Source of the DNA: Ophiosphaerella korrae
Lineage: Eukaryota; Ascomycota; Dothideomycetes; Pleosporales; Phaeosphaeriaceae
Direction of reading: 5' to 3'
DNA: 47,222 bases
NCBI GenBank assembly: GCA_028456385.1
Contig: JALNQF010000323.1
Span: forward strand, 1-47,222
A model generated the notes under the pieces. It was given only the letters and a program-made list of their open reading frames with translations, was not told the origin of the DNA and made no database searches. This document shows positions 10,101-22,091 of the stretch, piece by piece. The position numbers were made by a program, and so were the translations under genes. Position 1 is the first letter of the stretch, and each line of letters starts with the position of its first letter.

Positions 10101-12587
10101 AACGTATACTACTAGATTAGAATTAAGAAAGGAGATAAGTAAAAAATAGTGTTTAGAACATAATACAGACTATATAAATACTTAGTTATACTATTTAGTT
10201 TAATAAACGCACTAGCAGCATTCTAGGAGAGAATTAACATAGTACTAAGAGAGTACTTAGACATATTTATATTCGCATACTTAGATAATATCCTTATATT
10301 CTTAGAAATAGAAGAAGAACACGTATAACATATATATAAAGTGCTAAAGAAACTAGTAGAAGCTAAAATATTTCTTAAGATAAGAAAATGCGAGTTCTAT
10401 ACAAAAGAAATAGATTTCCTTAGATTTATTATTAAACTAGGAAAAATCAAGATTAACTTAGAAAAGATTAACTTAATTAATAAATAGCTAACACTAAAGA
10501 ACCTAAAAGAGGTACAATAATTTTATAGGCTAGCTAACTTTTATAGAAAGTTAATAGTAAGATACTCTAAAGATATAGAGCTAATTACAAGACTTATAAA
10601 AAAAGATACGCTATTTAAATAGACAAAGGAATGTAATAAGGTATTTAAGAGAATAAAAAAGAAGTTTATAGAAAACCTAGTTATTAGAATATATAACTTA
10701 GAACTACTAGCAATAGTAAAAACAGATATATTAAACTTAGTCTATAGAATAGCACTAATATAAGAAGACCTAGAGACTAAAAAGGAACACTTAGTTAAAT
10801 ACTTCTCTAAGAAGATAAAAACAGTAGAACTTAATTACCTAATCTATAACAAAGAGATGCTAGCAATCTACAAAGTATTTAAATAATAGAGAATATACCT
10901 ACAAGGAGTAAAGTACTAGATAAAGGTTTATATAGACTACAAGAATCTTATAGGATTTATAATAAATAAAGAGCTATTATAACGCTATATAAAATAGTAG
11001 GAGTTTCTATTAATATTTAATATAGAAATAATATATATAAAAGGGAAAGACAACTAATTTATAGACGCTCTAAGTAGAAGACTAGACTTACAAGAAGAAG
11101 TAAGCGCTACTAGTATAGTTCTAGTTAAGAACAAGGAAGGATATTTAGTCCTAAACACACCTAAGATAGCTGCAACACTTAAGAGGATAAGTAATAAGCT
11201 AAACGAATAGATTTAGAAAATAATATAAGAAGTATCTAAAGAAATAGAGAAACTTAAAATCTAAGATAGATTTATATAAGTATATAGAAGAATATATATT
11301 CTAGGAAAAATTTAAAGGGAATTTATATAACAATTCTACAAATTACTAGTATATAGTTACTAAAGTATTAAGAAAATATTAGATAGACTACTATAAGATT
11401 ACTATATTCTAAAAGTAAGATAACTAGTAATAGAAGTACTACAAGACTATATAGAATATTAAAGGAATAAACATAATAGATATACACTATATAAAATACT
11501 ATAACTAGTAGAAGTACTAGAACAACTATAAGGAGTTATTACAATAGACTTTATTACAAAGTTACCTAAGTCTAAAGACCTAATATTAAGAGTTAAGTAT
11601 AATAGAATCCTAATAATAGTTAATAAGCTTATAAAGTACATATACTTTAGACTATACAAGGAAAAAAGTAGGATAGAGGTCGCTATATACTAGGTTCTAG
11701 GAACTGTAATTAGTTAATATAGACTACTAGATAAGATTATTATAGATAAAGATGTACAATTTATATTAAAACTATAGGGAACGATAATAGCGCAATTAGG
11801 AATATAACACGCAATATCTATAGCATACTACCTATAAATAGATAGATAGTTAGAACAAATAAATTAGATAGTAGAATAATACCTAAGATACTACCTTAAC
11901 TACAACTAGAACAATTAGGTATAGCTACTACCTATAGTATAATTAGCATACAATAGCGCAAAGAATATAGTAATAAGAGTATTACCTTTCTTTATAAACT
12001 ATAGATTTAAACCTAACGTATACTAGACACTAAGAAATTAGATATCTTAGTCTCTAAGAAGAGAAAACTTTACTAATAAACTTAGAGATATATACAACTA
12101 ATTAAGACAAGATGTAGAATTCCTATATAATTAAATAGTAAAGTACTATAACAAGAAGTATAAGGAAGGACTCTAATTTAGAGAGAGAGAAAAAGTATAG
12201 TTAGTATAGAAGAATATTAAAAGCAAACAACCTAGTTTAAAATTAGACTATGTTAAGATAAGACTATACAAAATTAAGAAAGAAGTTACACTAGTTATAT
12301 ACAAATTAAAGCTACTAAATAAGATAAGGATATACCTAATATTCTACGTAGCCCTACTAGAACAAGTACTATAAAACGTAGAACTACTAGTGTACAAAGT
12401 AGATACGTATAGAGAACAAAAAGAATAAGAAGTTAAAGAAATCCTATAATACTAGTTCTATAATAGTAGGAACTACTACCTAGTAGAATAGATAGGTATA
12501 GATGAGAAAGGACAACTATAGGAAGAAATATAGGAACTAGAAGATAACCTTAACTACCCTAAGAAACTAAAGGACTTCTAAAATTAA
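7152..12587 (+). pseudogene. gag-pol: Element A gag-pol, single frame, RIP-stopped
   Basis: About 1812 codons lie in one frame with no frameshift seen at the checkpoints, from a mutated start (ATA for ATG, then VESLTK) to TAA near 12579-12587. The order is capsid (FNRTREKLRPFI near 7455), then two CCHC knuckles at about 8061-8106 and 8130-8178 with Cys turned to Tyr. Protease follows near 9360-9395 (INSRAT for IDSGAT), then RT at 9981-10320 (YVDFRK, FTKLD, FAYLDN). RNase H ends with FIDALSRR near 11075. Integrase D, D and E lie near 11547, 11750 and 11853, and a chromodomain at about 12420-12580 has YLVE and the ELEDNLN block. Gag and pol fused in one frame fits Tf1/Maggy-like chromoviruses. 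Nearly all stops are TAA/TAG at Gln or Trp sites. Confidence 0.92.
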
Positions 12588-13222
12588 AACCTTCTAGAGC
12601 GCCTTATAGTAAATTAAGAAAACTAACGATACTACTACTAGATAGAGAGGCGTTAGGAACGCCTAATATAATAGGAGCTAGAGCAGCCTAAACTATATCT
12701 TTAAGGTCTATCTTAGCTTCTAAGGCACGAGACTATTTAGACAATTTAGCGTTATTATAAGCCTTTATCTTACAAAGACGCTTAATATAAGAATAAAGAT
12801 CTACTAGCTTATAAAGAGTTAGCTTACGCTTAGCCTTAGCTACTATAAGCTATAATAATAGTGTCTCTTAAGCCTAGTTAATAGCTCGCCCTATATAACT
12901 TAGCAAGAAGAGACTATATAGAAATTAAATACTTATATTCTATAAGAGAAACGCTAGATAGAGTGTACTTGTGTTAAATATTAGCTAGAATACACTTGTT
13001 ATAGTGTTTACTATCCTTTAAAGATATAAGGCACGTAAGTTTTAGCTAAGTATAATAGGAGTAAAGAAATATTTTAACTCTATTACAAGTAATACAAGTA
13101 ATAAGAAGAAGTTTATTACGATTAGAACGTAAAGATATAGAGAATAATAAAGAACTAGAGATAAACAAAGAAACTAGACTAATAACCTTAGGCCTAGGGT
13201 AGAGAAATAAGAACCTACCTAA
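12559..13222 (-). pseudogene. Element A antisense reading frame (aORF), RIP-mutated
   Basis: On the strand opposite to gag-pol, a frame runs from beside the polypurine tract to inside the chromodomain codons. The first part (about 13200 to 12850) reads KVISLVSLFISSSLLFSI, then VKIFLYSYYT, with very few stops. The second part, one base out of frame from the first, starts near 12893 and reads GRAIN, LIVAKAKRKLTLYKL, LEAKIDLKDIV and a serine-rich tail. It stops at 12559. Peptides in B, C, D and F are clearly similar although the DNA has diverged. A and B lack about 25-30 residues present in D and F. The helical Lys/Ala-rich section could be a coiled coil. No family is recognised. An intron or +1 shift could join the two parts. 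Confidence 0.55.
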
Positions 13223-13234
13223 AGAGGGGAATAG
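13221..13234 (+). promoter_or_regulatory. Element A polypurine tract
   Basis: The purine-rich stretch AAAGAGGGGAATAG touches the 3' LTR, where plus-strand DNA synthesis is primed. The same feature precedes the 3' LTR in C (32454-32467), F (24821-24835) and, on the minus strand, B (15948-15961) and D (36538-36551). Confidence 0.8.
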
Positions 13235-13675
13235 TGTTATAGTAGTAACAAGGGAAAGCTAATTTAAACTAATTAGCCCTACTATAGATAATAACAACAC
13301 ATACAACCTATAAAGTAATAAACTTAACTAGGAAGCTAACTATAATAGGGATATATAATAAATTCGCGATTCGCGACCTTAGTAAATACAAAGTACAAAT
13401 TTATTACGTAATAAATTCGCAATTTATAATCTTAGTAAACACGAAGTATAAAGCTAGCTAAGAAGTATAGGTATATAGTTAGTAGTAATGCGCATTATTA
13501 AGATAGTATTAGCAATTTAATCTTTTAACTATAGAACGCTAATACAAGACAGTTACAAAACATCTTCTATTGTTTATAGTTATTGTAGATTACCTCTAAG
13601 CTTTTACTATTACCTCGTAATCTACTAACCCCTACTAGATAGGTACCTATAGTCGACGACAAGAGGCTTGTTACA
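13235..13675 (+). repeat. Element A 3' LTR (441 bp)
   Basis: Begins TGTTATAGTAGTAACAAGGG and ends GGCTTGTTACA, with terminal TG...CA retained here but mutated at the 5' copy. It has the same length as the 5' LTR and is followed by the CTTTT duplication. Confidence 0.95.
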
Positions 13676-13680
13676 CTTTT

Positions 13681-15488
13681 ACTTATATTTTTTATTAAGC
13701 TTATTAGATTTATAACTTTCTATCTAATACTAGCTTTATTTATTAAATCTAATATTATTACTCTTTTTACTTCTTATTTTAGTATAGTAGCTAGGATTCT
13801 ATTTAGATATAATTAAGCTAGCTTAGCTAGTTTTTTATCTTCTACTTTAGTAAAAGTAACTTTTTTCTTTTAATAACTTTTATAAAGTTTTCTAATAGCT
13901 TTATATTTTACTCTTAAAATACTAGTTTAACTAGAGTATTATAAGAGTATATAAAGCTCTCTTACTTATCTATAATTTCTATAATATAATCTAGTATAAG
14001 CTCTTTATCTTTATATAGCTTAGATTAGTTAGTAAGTACTATAGATTTTTACTTTCTTTTTTTAACTATACTTTATTATATTTACTATAATACTTTATCT
14101 ACTATATAATATTTCTTTAGCTTACTTCTTATAGTAGTATTTATAGTATTAGTCTCTATTAGTAAACTATTACTTAATATAATTAAATCTTAGTTAACTT
14201 TATCTAATATAAAAAGTTTTATATATTGTTTTATAGGTAATAAAAAATAATTCTAAAAGTAAGCTACTAAAGTTCTTAGATCTTTATATTTTAGAATCTA
14301 ATAACTTTATTCTCTAATATTTAAAGCTCCTAAAGCTATACTTATTACTTAGAAGCTTTACTAAGTTTAGAGCTAATTTATCCTAGGTCTAGAATCTACT
14401 CTATTAAATAATTCTATTTTTATAGTAGAAGTAAGCTAATCTAAAATATTATTAGTAACTTTAAAGAAGTTTCTAATCTTACCTTTTAACTAATTAAGTT
14501 AAAACCTTAATAGTATTAGTTTTTAGATTTCTCCTAAGACCTTATATCTTAGGCTATAGAAGAAAGTTTTCTTCTAGGTATCTATATTAATATAGAAACT
14601 AATCTATCTTATCTTTACTAGAGCTTAGTATAGTTTATAATCTTTAGCTATATAATTTAACTTATTATATATGTTATAAGTATTAATATATTTACTTCTT
14701 CTAATCTACTTTATACTATAGTTAGAGTTTAATATTAGAAAAGTACTTAAAATATAAGAACTATTATTTTACTATCCTTAAGCCTTTACTAAGATATAAA
14801 ATATAAAGTAAGTATAGTTTACTTATTAGTTTAAAATTAGCGTAGTTACTAGGTATATAGTAATCTTATTAATTTCTACTAAGTTAATTTTTATATTACT
14901 AAGAGTATTAATAAGATCTTATACTTTAAAGTTTATATTATCTAGTAACTTTATAGACTTCTTTACTTCTTTAATCTTATTAATTACTACTTTTAAGTCT
15001 TATATAGATAGTTTATATCTACTTATTTTACTCTTACTAGCTACTTAGTATATAAGCTTTATATCTTCTATAGTTTTCTTAGCTACTATATTTCTTATTC
15101 TTTTTTTCTATTACTATATTTTCTTAGTATAAAAATAGATCTTATTAAGGTTATAAGTATTTTATTTTTATCTAGTTAGACTATCTAGTATATAATAAAG
15201 GATTTACTCTTAGTTTTATCTTAAGAGTCTTTTAAAGAAGTAGTAACTTACTTTACTCTTACTAACTTCTCTTACTATAATATAGGCTTTACTATATACT
15301 ATATAGCTAGTATAGTAAGTAGATAGACTTAGAAAGGTTTAAGATACTTCTAATATATAGGCTTCTAGAAATAAGCGAGTACTTATATATTAAGTAGTAT
15401 CTTTATCTCTCTAGTATTCTTTTATTATATTTTAAAGCTCTTCTTATTAGTTCTCTTTATATAGTTTTATTTACTTAATAAACCTCTT
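13681..15488 (-). pseudogene. Probable gag-side continuation of element J, eroded
   Basis: Removing element A joins this stretch to the 5300-6644 segment, so it is the other side of the disrupted host element. It shows the same deep RIP as J. Minus-strand frames give peptide-like runs with TAA/TAG stops, but no capsid or zinc-knuckle motif could be fixed. It ends at the left LTR of element B. Assignment to J is by continuity only; a separate unknown element is possible. Confidence 0.4.
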
Positions 15489-15947
15489 TGTAATAGGTTT
15501 ACTAAGGTCGACTTCTTAATACCTAAGAGTTATTAGTAGATTAAGAGGTAATAACAAAAGCTTATATTATAATCTATAATAAACTATAAATAATAGAAGA
15601 TATTTTGTAACTATCTTGTATTAGCGCTCTATAGTTAAGGGATTAAATTACTAATACTATTCTAATAATACGTATTATTACTAACTATATACTTATATAG
15701 TCTTAGCGACTTCGTTACTTTATATTTACTAAGATTGTAAATTTATAAATTTATTATATAATAGCTTTGTAACTTTGTATTTACTAAGATTATAAATTTA
15801 TAAATTTATTACGTATCTTAATTGTAGTTAGTTTTCTAATTAAGCTTGTTATTCTATTAGTTATTACCCTACTCTTCCTATACTTTGTATATAGCTAAGT
15901 ATAGACTAATTAGTTCTATCTCTATTTCTTTTGTTACTACTATAATA
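15489..15947 (-). repeat. Element B 3' LTR (459 bp, A-type)
   Basis: On the plus strand it reads TGTAATAGGTTTACTAAGGT to CTACTATAATA, the reverse complement of an A-type LTR. It contains two copies of the TTTACTAAGATT...AAATTTATTA cassette typical of A. The polypurine tract complement CTATTCTCTCTTCT follows at 15948-15961. Confidence 0.9.
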
Positions 15948-15959
15948 CTATTCTCTCTT

Positions 15960-16623
15960 CTACGTAGTCTCTTATTTCTCTATACTAAGGCTAAAGTTAT
16001 TAACCCTATTTTTTTATTAATTTCTAGTTCCTTATTACTCTCTATACTATCTCGCTCTTAATATAATAAACTTTTTCTTATAGCTTATATTATTTATAAT
16101 AAAGTTAAGATATTTCTTTATTATTATTATATAGAGTTAGGTCTTACTTATCTTATATCCTTAAATAATAGTAAGTACTATAATAAGTATATTCTTACTA
16201 ATATATAGTATAAGTATATTTCTTCTAAGGTTTTACTTATAGAGTATAAGTGTTTAATTTCTATATAGTCTCCTTCTACTAAGTTATATAGGGCGAGCTA
16301 TTAATAGAGCTTAAGCGTAATTGTTATTATAGCTTGCTATAGCTAAGGCTAAAGGTAAGTTAACTTTTTATAAGCTAGTAGAGCTTTATTTATATATTAA
16401 GCGTCTTTATAAAATAAAGGCTTATAATAATACTAAGTTATCTAAATAGTCTTATACCTTAGAAGCTAAGTTAGATTTAGATAATGTAGTAGAAGCTACT
16501 CTAGCTCCTATCGCGTTAGGTGCTCCTATTGCCTCTCTATCTAATAGTAGTATTACTAATTTTCTTAGTTTACTACTAAGCGTTCTAGAGAATTTTAACT
16601 TTAGAACTCCTTTAGTTTCTTAG
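15960..16623 (+). pseudogene. Element B antisense reading frame (aORF)
   Basis: The frame opposite to B's gag-pol starts beside the polypurine tract. The first part reads TKAKVINPIFLLISSSLLLS, VKIFLY and LIEYKCLISI. A second frame from 16288 (GRAIN) reads LAIAKAKGKLTFYKLVELY, IKAYNN, LEAKLDLDNVVEATLAPI and the serine-rich tail, ending TAG at 16621-16623. The 336 bases from 16288 hold 112 codons without an indel relative to A. It overlaps the gag-pol 3' end at 16595. Function unknown; closest to the A copy. Confidence 0.55.
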
Positions 16624-19600
16624 GGTAATTAAGGTTATCCTCTAGTTCCTATGTTTTTTCCTATAGTTATCTTTTCTTATCTATTCCTATCTATTTTACT
16701 AAATAGTAGTTCCTACTATTATAGAACTAATATACTAGGATTTTCTTAACTTCTTATTCTTCTTATTCTCTATATATATCTACTTTATATACTAGTAGTT
16801 TTACTTCTTATAGTACTTATTCTAGTAAAGCTATATAAAATATTAGGTATATCTTTATTTTACTTAGTAGCTTTAGTTTAAATATAACTAGCGTAACTTC
16901 TTTTTTAATTTTATATAGTCTTATCTTAACGTAGTCTAGTTTTAAACTTAGTCTCTTACTCTTAATATTTTTTTATAATAACTATACTTTTTCTCTCTCT
17001 CTAAATTAAGGTCTCTATTTATACTTCTTATTCTAGTATTTTACTATTTAATTGTATAGGAATTCTACGTCTTATTTTAGCTAGTTATATATATCTTTTA
17101 GTTTATTAGTAAAGTTTTCTCTTCTTAAGAACTAAAATATTTCTAGTCTTAGTATTCTATATACGCTAGAGTTAAATCTATAGTTTGTAAAAAAGGGTAA
17201 TATTTTTATTACTATATTCTTTACGCTATTGTATACTAACTATACTATAGGTAGTAGCTATACCTAATTATTTTAGTTGTAGTTAAAGTAGTATCTTAAG
17301 TATTACTCTACTATTTAGTTTATTTATTCTAATTATCTATCTATTTGTAAGTAATATATAGTAGATATTACGTATTTAATTCCTAGTTATATAGTTATTA
17401 TTCCTTATAGTTTTAATATAAATCTTATATCTCTATCTATAATAATTTTATCTAGTAGTCTATATTAACTAATTATAGTTCCTAGAACCTAATATATAGT
17501 AACTTCTATCTTACTTTTCTCTTTATATAGTCTAAAGTATAAGTACTTTATAAGTTTATCTACTATTATTAGGATTCTATTATACTTAATTCTTAATATT
17601 AGATCTTTAGACTTAGGTAGCTTTATAATAAAGTCTATTATAATAACTCTTTATAGTTATTCTAGTACCTCTACTAGTTATAGTATTCTATATAGTACGT
17701 ATCTATTATATTTATTTCTTTAGCATTCTATATAGTCTTGTAGTACTTCTATTACTAGTTATCTTACTTTTAGAATATAGTAATCTTATAGTAGTCTATC
17801 TAATATTTTTTTAATACCTTAGTAGCTATATACTAGTAACTTATAGAATTACTATATAAATTCTCTTTAGATTTTTCTTAGAATATATATTCTTCTATAA
17901 GCTTATATAAGTCCTTTTTAGATTTCTAGTTTCTCTATTTCTTTAGATACTTCTTACGTTGTTTTCTAAATCTATTTATCTAGCTCGCTACTCTTTCTTT
18001 TAAGTATTATAGCTATCTTAGGTATATTTAGGACTAAGTATCCTTCTTTATTCTATACTAGAACTATACTAGTAGTATTTATTTCTTCTTATAAGTCTAG
18101 TCTTCTACTAAGAGTATCTATAAATTAGTTATCTTTCTCTTTTATATATATAATTTCTATATTAAATATTAATAGGAATTCCTACTATCTTATATATTAT
18201 TATAATAGTTCTTTATTTAATATAAATTCTATAAGATTCTTATAGTCTATATAGACTTTTATCTTATATTTTACTCTTTATAGGTATACTCTCTATTACT
18301 TAAATACTTTATAGATTACTAGTATTTCTTTATTATAGATTAAGTAGTTAAGTTCTACTATTTTTATTTTCTTAAAGAAGTATTTAACTAGATATTCCTT
18401 TTTAGTCTTTAGGTCCTTTTATATTAGTGCTATTCTATAGACTAAGTTAGATATATCTATTTTTACTATTACTAGTAGGTCTAGGTTATATATTTTAATA
18501 ACTAGATTTTCTATAAACTTTTTTTTAATCTTATTAAATACTTCTTCGTATTCTTTTATCTACTTAAATAGCGTATCTTTCTTTATAAGTCTTGTTATTA
18601 GTTCTATATCTTCTAATTATCTTATTATTAGCTTTCTATAGAAGTTAGCTAATCTATAAAATTATTATACTTCTTTTAGGTTCTTTAGTATAGGCTATTT
18701 GTTAATTAATTTAATCTTTCCTAAGTTAATCTTAATTTTTCCTAGTTTAATAATAAATCCTAGGAAATCTATTTCTTTTATATAGAATTTACATTTTCTT
18801 ATTTTTAGAAATAGTTTATTTTTTACTAGTTTCTCTAATACTTTGTATACGTATTATACGTATTCTTCCTCTATTTCTAAAAATATAAGGATATTGTCTA
18901 AGTATATAAATATAAATATATCTAGGTACTCTCTTAGTACTATATTAATCTTTTCTTAGAATACTACTAGTGTATTTATTAATCTAAATAGTATAACTAA
19001 ATATTTATATAGTCTATACTATGTTCTAAACGCTATTTTCTACTTATTACCTTCTTTAATTCTAATCTAGTAGTAGGTATTCTAGATATCTAGCTTTATA
19101 AAGATTATTACTCTTTATAATCTATCTTATATTCTATTTATTTGTAGTAATAGGTATTAGTTCTTATTTATAACTACGTTAGTTTTTCTAAAATCTATAT
19201 AAGGTCTTTTATTACTTATTTCCTTTTTGTTTATAAATATAAGTTTATATACTACTAAAGATTTAGACTCTTTTATCTATCCTTTTTTTATTATATTTTA
19301 GATAAATATTTATTTAATTTTAGATTCTTCTTCTATTTTTCTATAGACTAGGCTCTATCTTATATCTCTTCTTTCTTTTAGTTCTATTACTAAGTCCTAT
19401 AGTTAATATTCTAGAAGGTAATCTTCTAGCTCTATAAGCTATTTTTCCTATTTTTTATATTCTTTAAGAAATTCTCCTTTATAGGTGCTTATATTAGCCT
19501 TTAATATGTCTATTCTATAGTATTTAATTTTTCCTATTTTCTAATTAATATATAGGTTTATTATCTACAACTATAGTATACCTAATATTATATCTTATTT

Positions 19601-22030
19601 ATTATCGATTATTGTTATATCTATAACTATATTCTTAATTATTATCTCTTTTAGTTCTAGTATAGAAGAAACTATTTTAAACCTTATAAGTTCTTAGAAT
19701 AGTTTTCCTTTAATTATACTTAGTTATTAGGAGTACTTTTTTATTATATAACACATTCTTTATATTTCTACAAACTTCTTAGATATAAAGTTTCTTGTAG
19801 CTCTACTATTAATTATTATTTATACTTTCTTTCTTTAGTATATACTTGTTTTTGTAATATATAGGCTTCTTATACTTTCTAGCTTTTTTTACTTAGGTAA
19901 CTTTGTAAATTATCTATTTTTCTAAGGCTATAGCCTTACTTTAAGTTTATATTCTTTATATTTTAGATATTTATTATTTATACATTTATACTATAGTCCT
20001 CCTTAGACGTATTTCTTAGTTAATTTAGGTCTAGGCCTTACTACTACGTATCTATCTTCTAGGATTATTTCTTATCCTTAGATATCTTCTACTATTATTA
20101 CTCTTGTATAGTTATAGCCTCTTCTTCTTATAGGCTATACGTTATTATTAGCTTTTAAGTTTCTATATATAATATAATTCTTTTCTAGGTATAATATCTA
20201 TAATACTTTAAAATATACTAGGTATTTTAGGTTTATTATTTTATTATCTCCTTCCTAGTATTTATCTTTACTAGGTGTATCTATTATTAAGATATAGTAT
20301 ACTACTAGTACTCTTAGTATATAGGCTTTATTAATCTATTATATCTTTCTTATAAGGTATTACTATTCTCTTTATATAGGTATTCTTCTTTCTATAACTA
20401 TATATTACTTTATTTATTTTTAAAATAGTATAAACTTTATTTCTTTAGGATTACGTTCTTTCTAGTCTTTATACGCTTCTTCTATACTTATAACTATTAA
20501 GTATATCTAAATAAATTTCTATTCTTTATTTTATTTTTCTATTTCTATTATTAAGTAGCTATTATAACTATATATTATTAGCTAGGCGTATTCTATACTT
20601 CTTATACTAACTTATCTCTTACTTCTTTATAGTCCTTTAGAAGTAGCTATAGTAGTCTCTTTATCTAGTACTAGTCCTTTAGCTTAGATTAATAGGTTCT
20701 AGGGCTCTTCTCCTTCTAAGTCTTCTATTAGTAAGTCTATTACTTAGGCTATCTCTTATAGCTAAGCTTTTATTCTTTCTTTTATTATAGCTACTCTATA
20801 TCTCTATTTCTATAGAAACTATATTACTCTCTATTTACTAGAAAGGTATATATAGTAGTTATTATTATAATAAAAGGTCTAGTAGAGTATTATATATTAT
20901 ACTTCTTTACTTCTAGCTGCTTTCTCTTAAGGTTTAGCTTATACTTGTAGTACTTCTTTCTTCTTTTTAGTTATCTTTAATTAAGTTTCTTTCTTTAGGT
21001 TTTTACTTCTATAGTCTTTTATAAAGTGTCCTAGTTTCTTATATTTATAATATACTATATCCTTTTTCTTTTATAATTAGTAATCTTTTACGTAGTAGCC
21101 TTTTTTATTATAGTTAAAGTACGTAAAGTCTTTATTCTTCTTTTTCTTCTTATCTTTATTAGCGTTAAAGATTATAAAGTCTTCCTTGTCCTAATTATAA
21201 GTATAACCTCTATATTTATTCTTCTTCTATTCTTAAAGATTATCGTTAATTTAGATTACCTACTATTTTAAAGCTTCTAGTATTTGTAGTTTTTCTATAT
21301 AGCTTATTTTATATTAAATCTTAGAGTTTAGTCCTTACTTAAATTATAATATTAAAGCTAACTTATTCTATTCTATATTTTATAATAGTTATTTAAACTA
21401 TAATATATATTTTAGAATACTCTAATTTTATATAAGCTTTTTTAGCTATTCTTTAGCTTATTAAGTAACGTCTATATCCCTAAATACTACTCTTATTTGT
21501 TTAGTAAAGTACTTATAACTTCTAAAGATAGCTCTAGTTTTATCCTTTTAGGTTATTAGTAAATATATTATATAATCTATCTAGTAAGGTTTGTACTATC
21601 TTATTACGTCTTCTTTAAGGTGCAATCTAATATATATTACCTTTTTCTTTTCTATATTAAAGTATAGTCCTTGTATATCTATCTAGAGTTGTGCTAATAT
21701 AATAAAAGGTCTTAGTTTTTCTCTTATTCTATTAAATTTTTTAAAGATAAGTATCTTTAGTAGTTTCTTTATTGTACTTATTTCTAGTCTTTAGGTAATT
21801 AGTTCTATCTAGTTCTAGCCTTTAATAATAGCCTTAATTTATACTTTATTCTATTTTACGTAATCTTGTAGTTCTTTATTCTATATTTCTAAAGTATTAA
21901 TTACTATTTTTATATCTTCTTTGTCTAAGATTAAATTATTAATCCTATCCTTAATTATTTCTTATATAGTACTATCTAACTTATAACTACTCCTAGAGGC
22001 TTTACTTATTTTAGTTAAACTTTCTACTAT
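16595..22030 (-). pseudogene. gag-pol: Element B gag-pol, single frame, RIP-stopped
   Basis: The minus-strand span from the mutated start (ATA at 22030) to TAA at 16595 is 5436 bases, exactly 1812 codons, the same as in A. Capsid, the two knuckles (about 21000-21135), protease (about 19800), RT with YLDN (codon 18893-18895), RNase H, integrase and chromodomain are all present in order. The N-terminal part after VESLTK resembles C (an IIKD.INNLILDKED segment) rather than A. Stops are TAA/TAG. It cannot make protein. Confidence 0.9.
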
Positions 22031-22091
22031 CGTGTTAGCTAGACTATATACTACTTACGCTTCGCTTCTCGTAATAACTAAATTAGTAAGG

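Larger units (their letters stand above)
6650..13675 (+). mobile_element. Element A: complete RIP-inactivated Ty3/Gypsy chromovirus
   Basis: A 7026 bp LTR retrotransposon with two 441 bp LTRs, flanked by an exact 5 bp target duplication CTTTT at 6645-6649 and 13676-13680. Order: 5' LTR, leader, single gag-pol frame, antisense reading frame, polypurine tract (13221-13234, AAAGAGGGGAATAG), 3' LTR. It is inserted into the remains of element J in the orientation opposite to J. Intact ends and TSD show a normal integrase-mediated insertion followed by RIP. No part is expected to make protein now. Confidence 0.95.

Noticed and set aside
11459..11659. 66-codon minus-strand open frame with a hydrophobic peptide
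   Set aside because: It lies exactly opposite the integrase core of element A, where the plus-strand frame has recognisable motifs. It is a shadow open only because TAA/TAG are concentrated on the sense strand.
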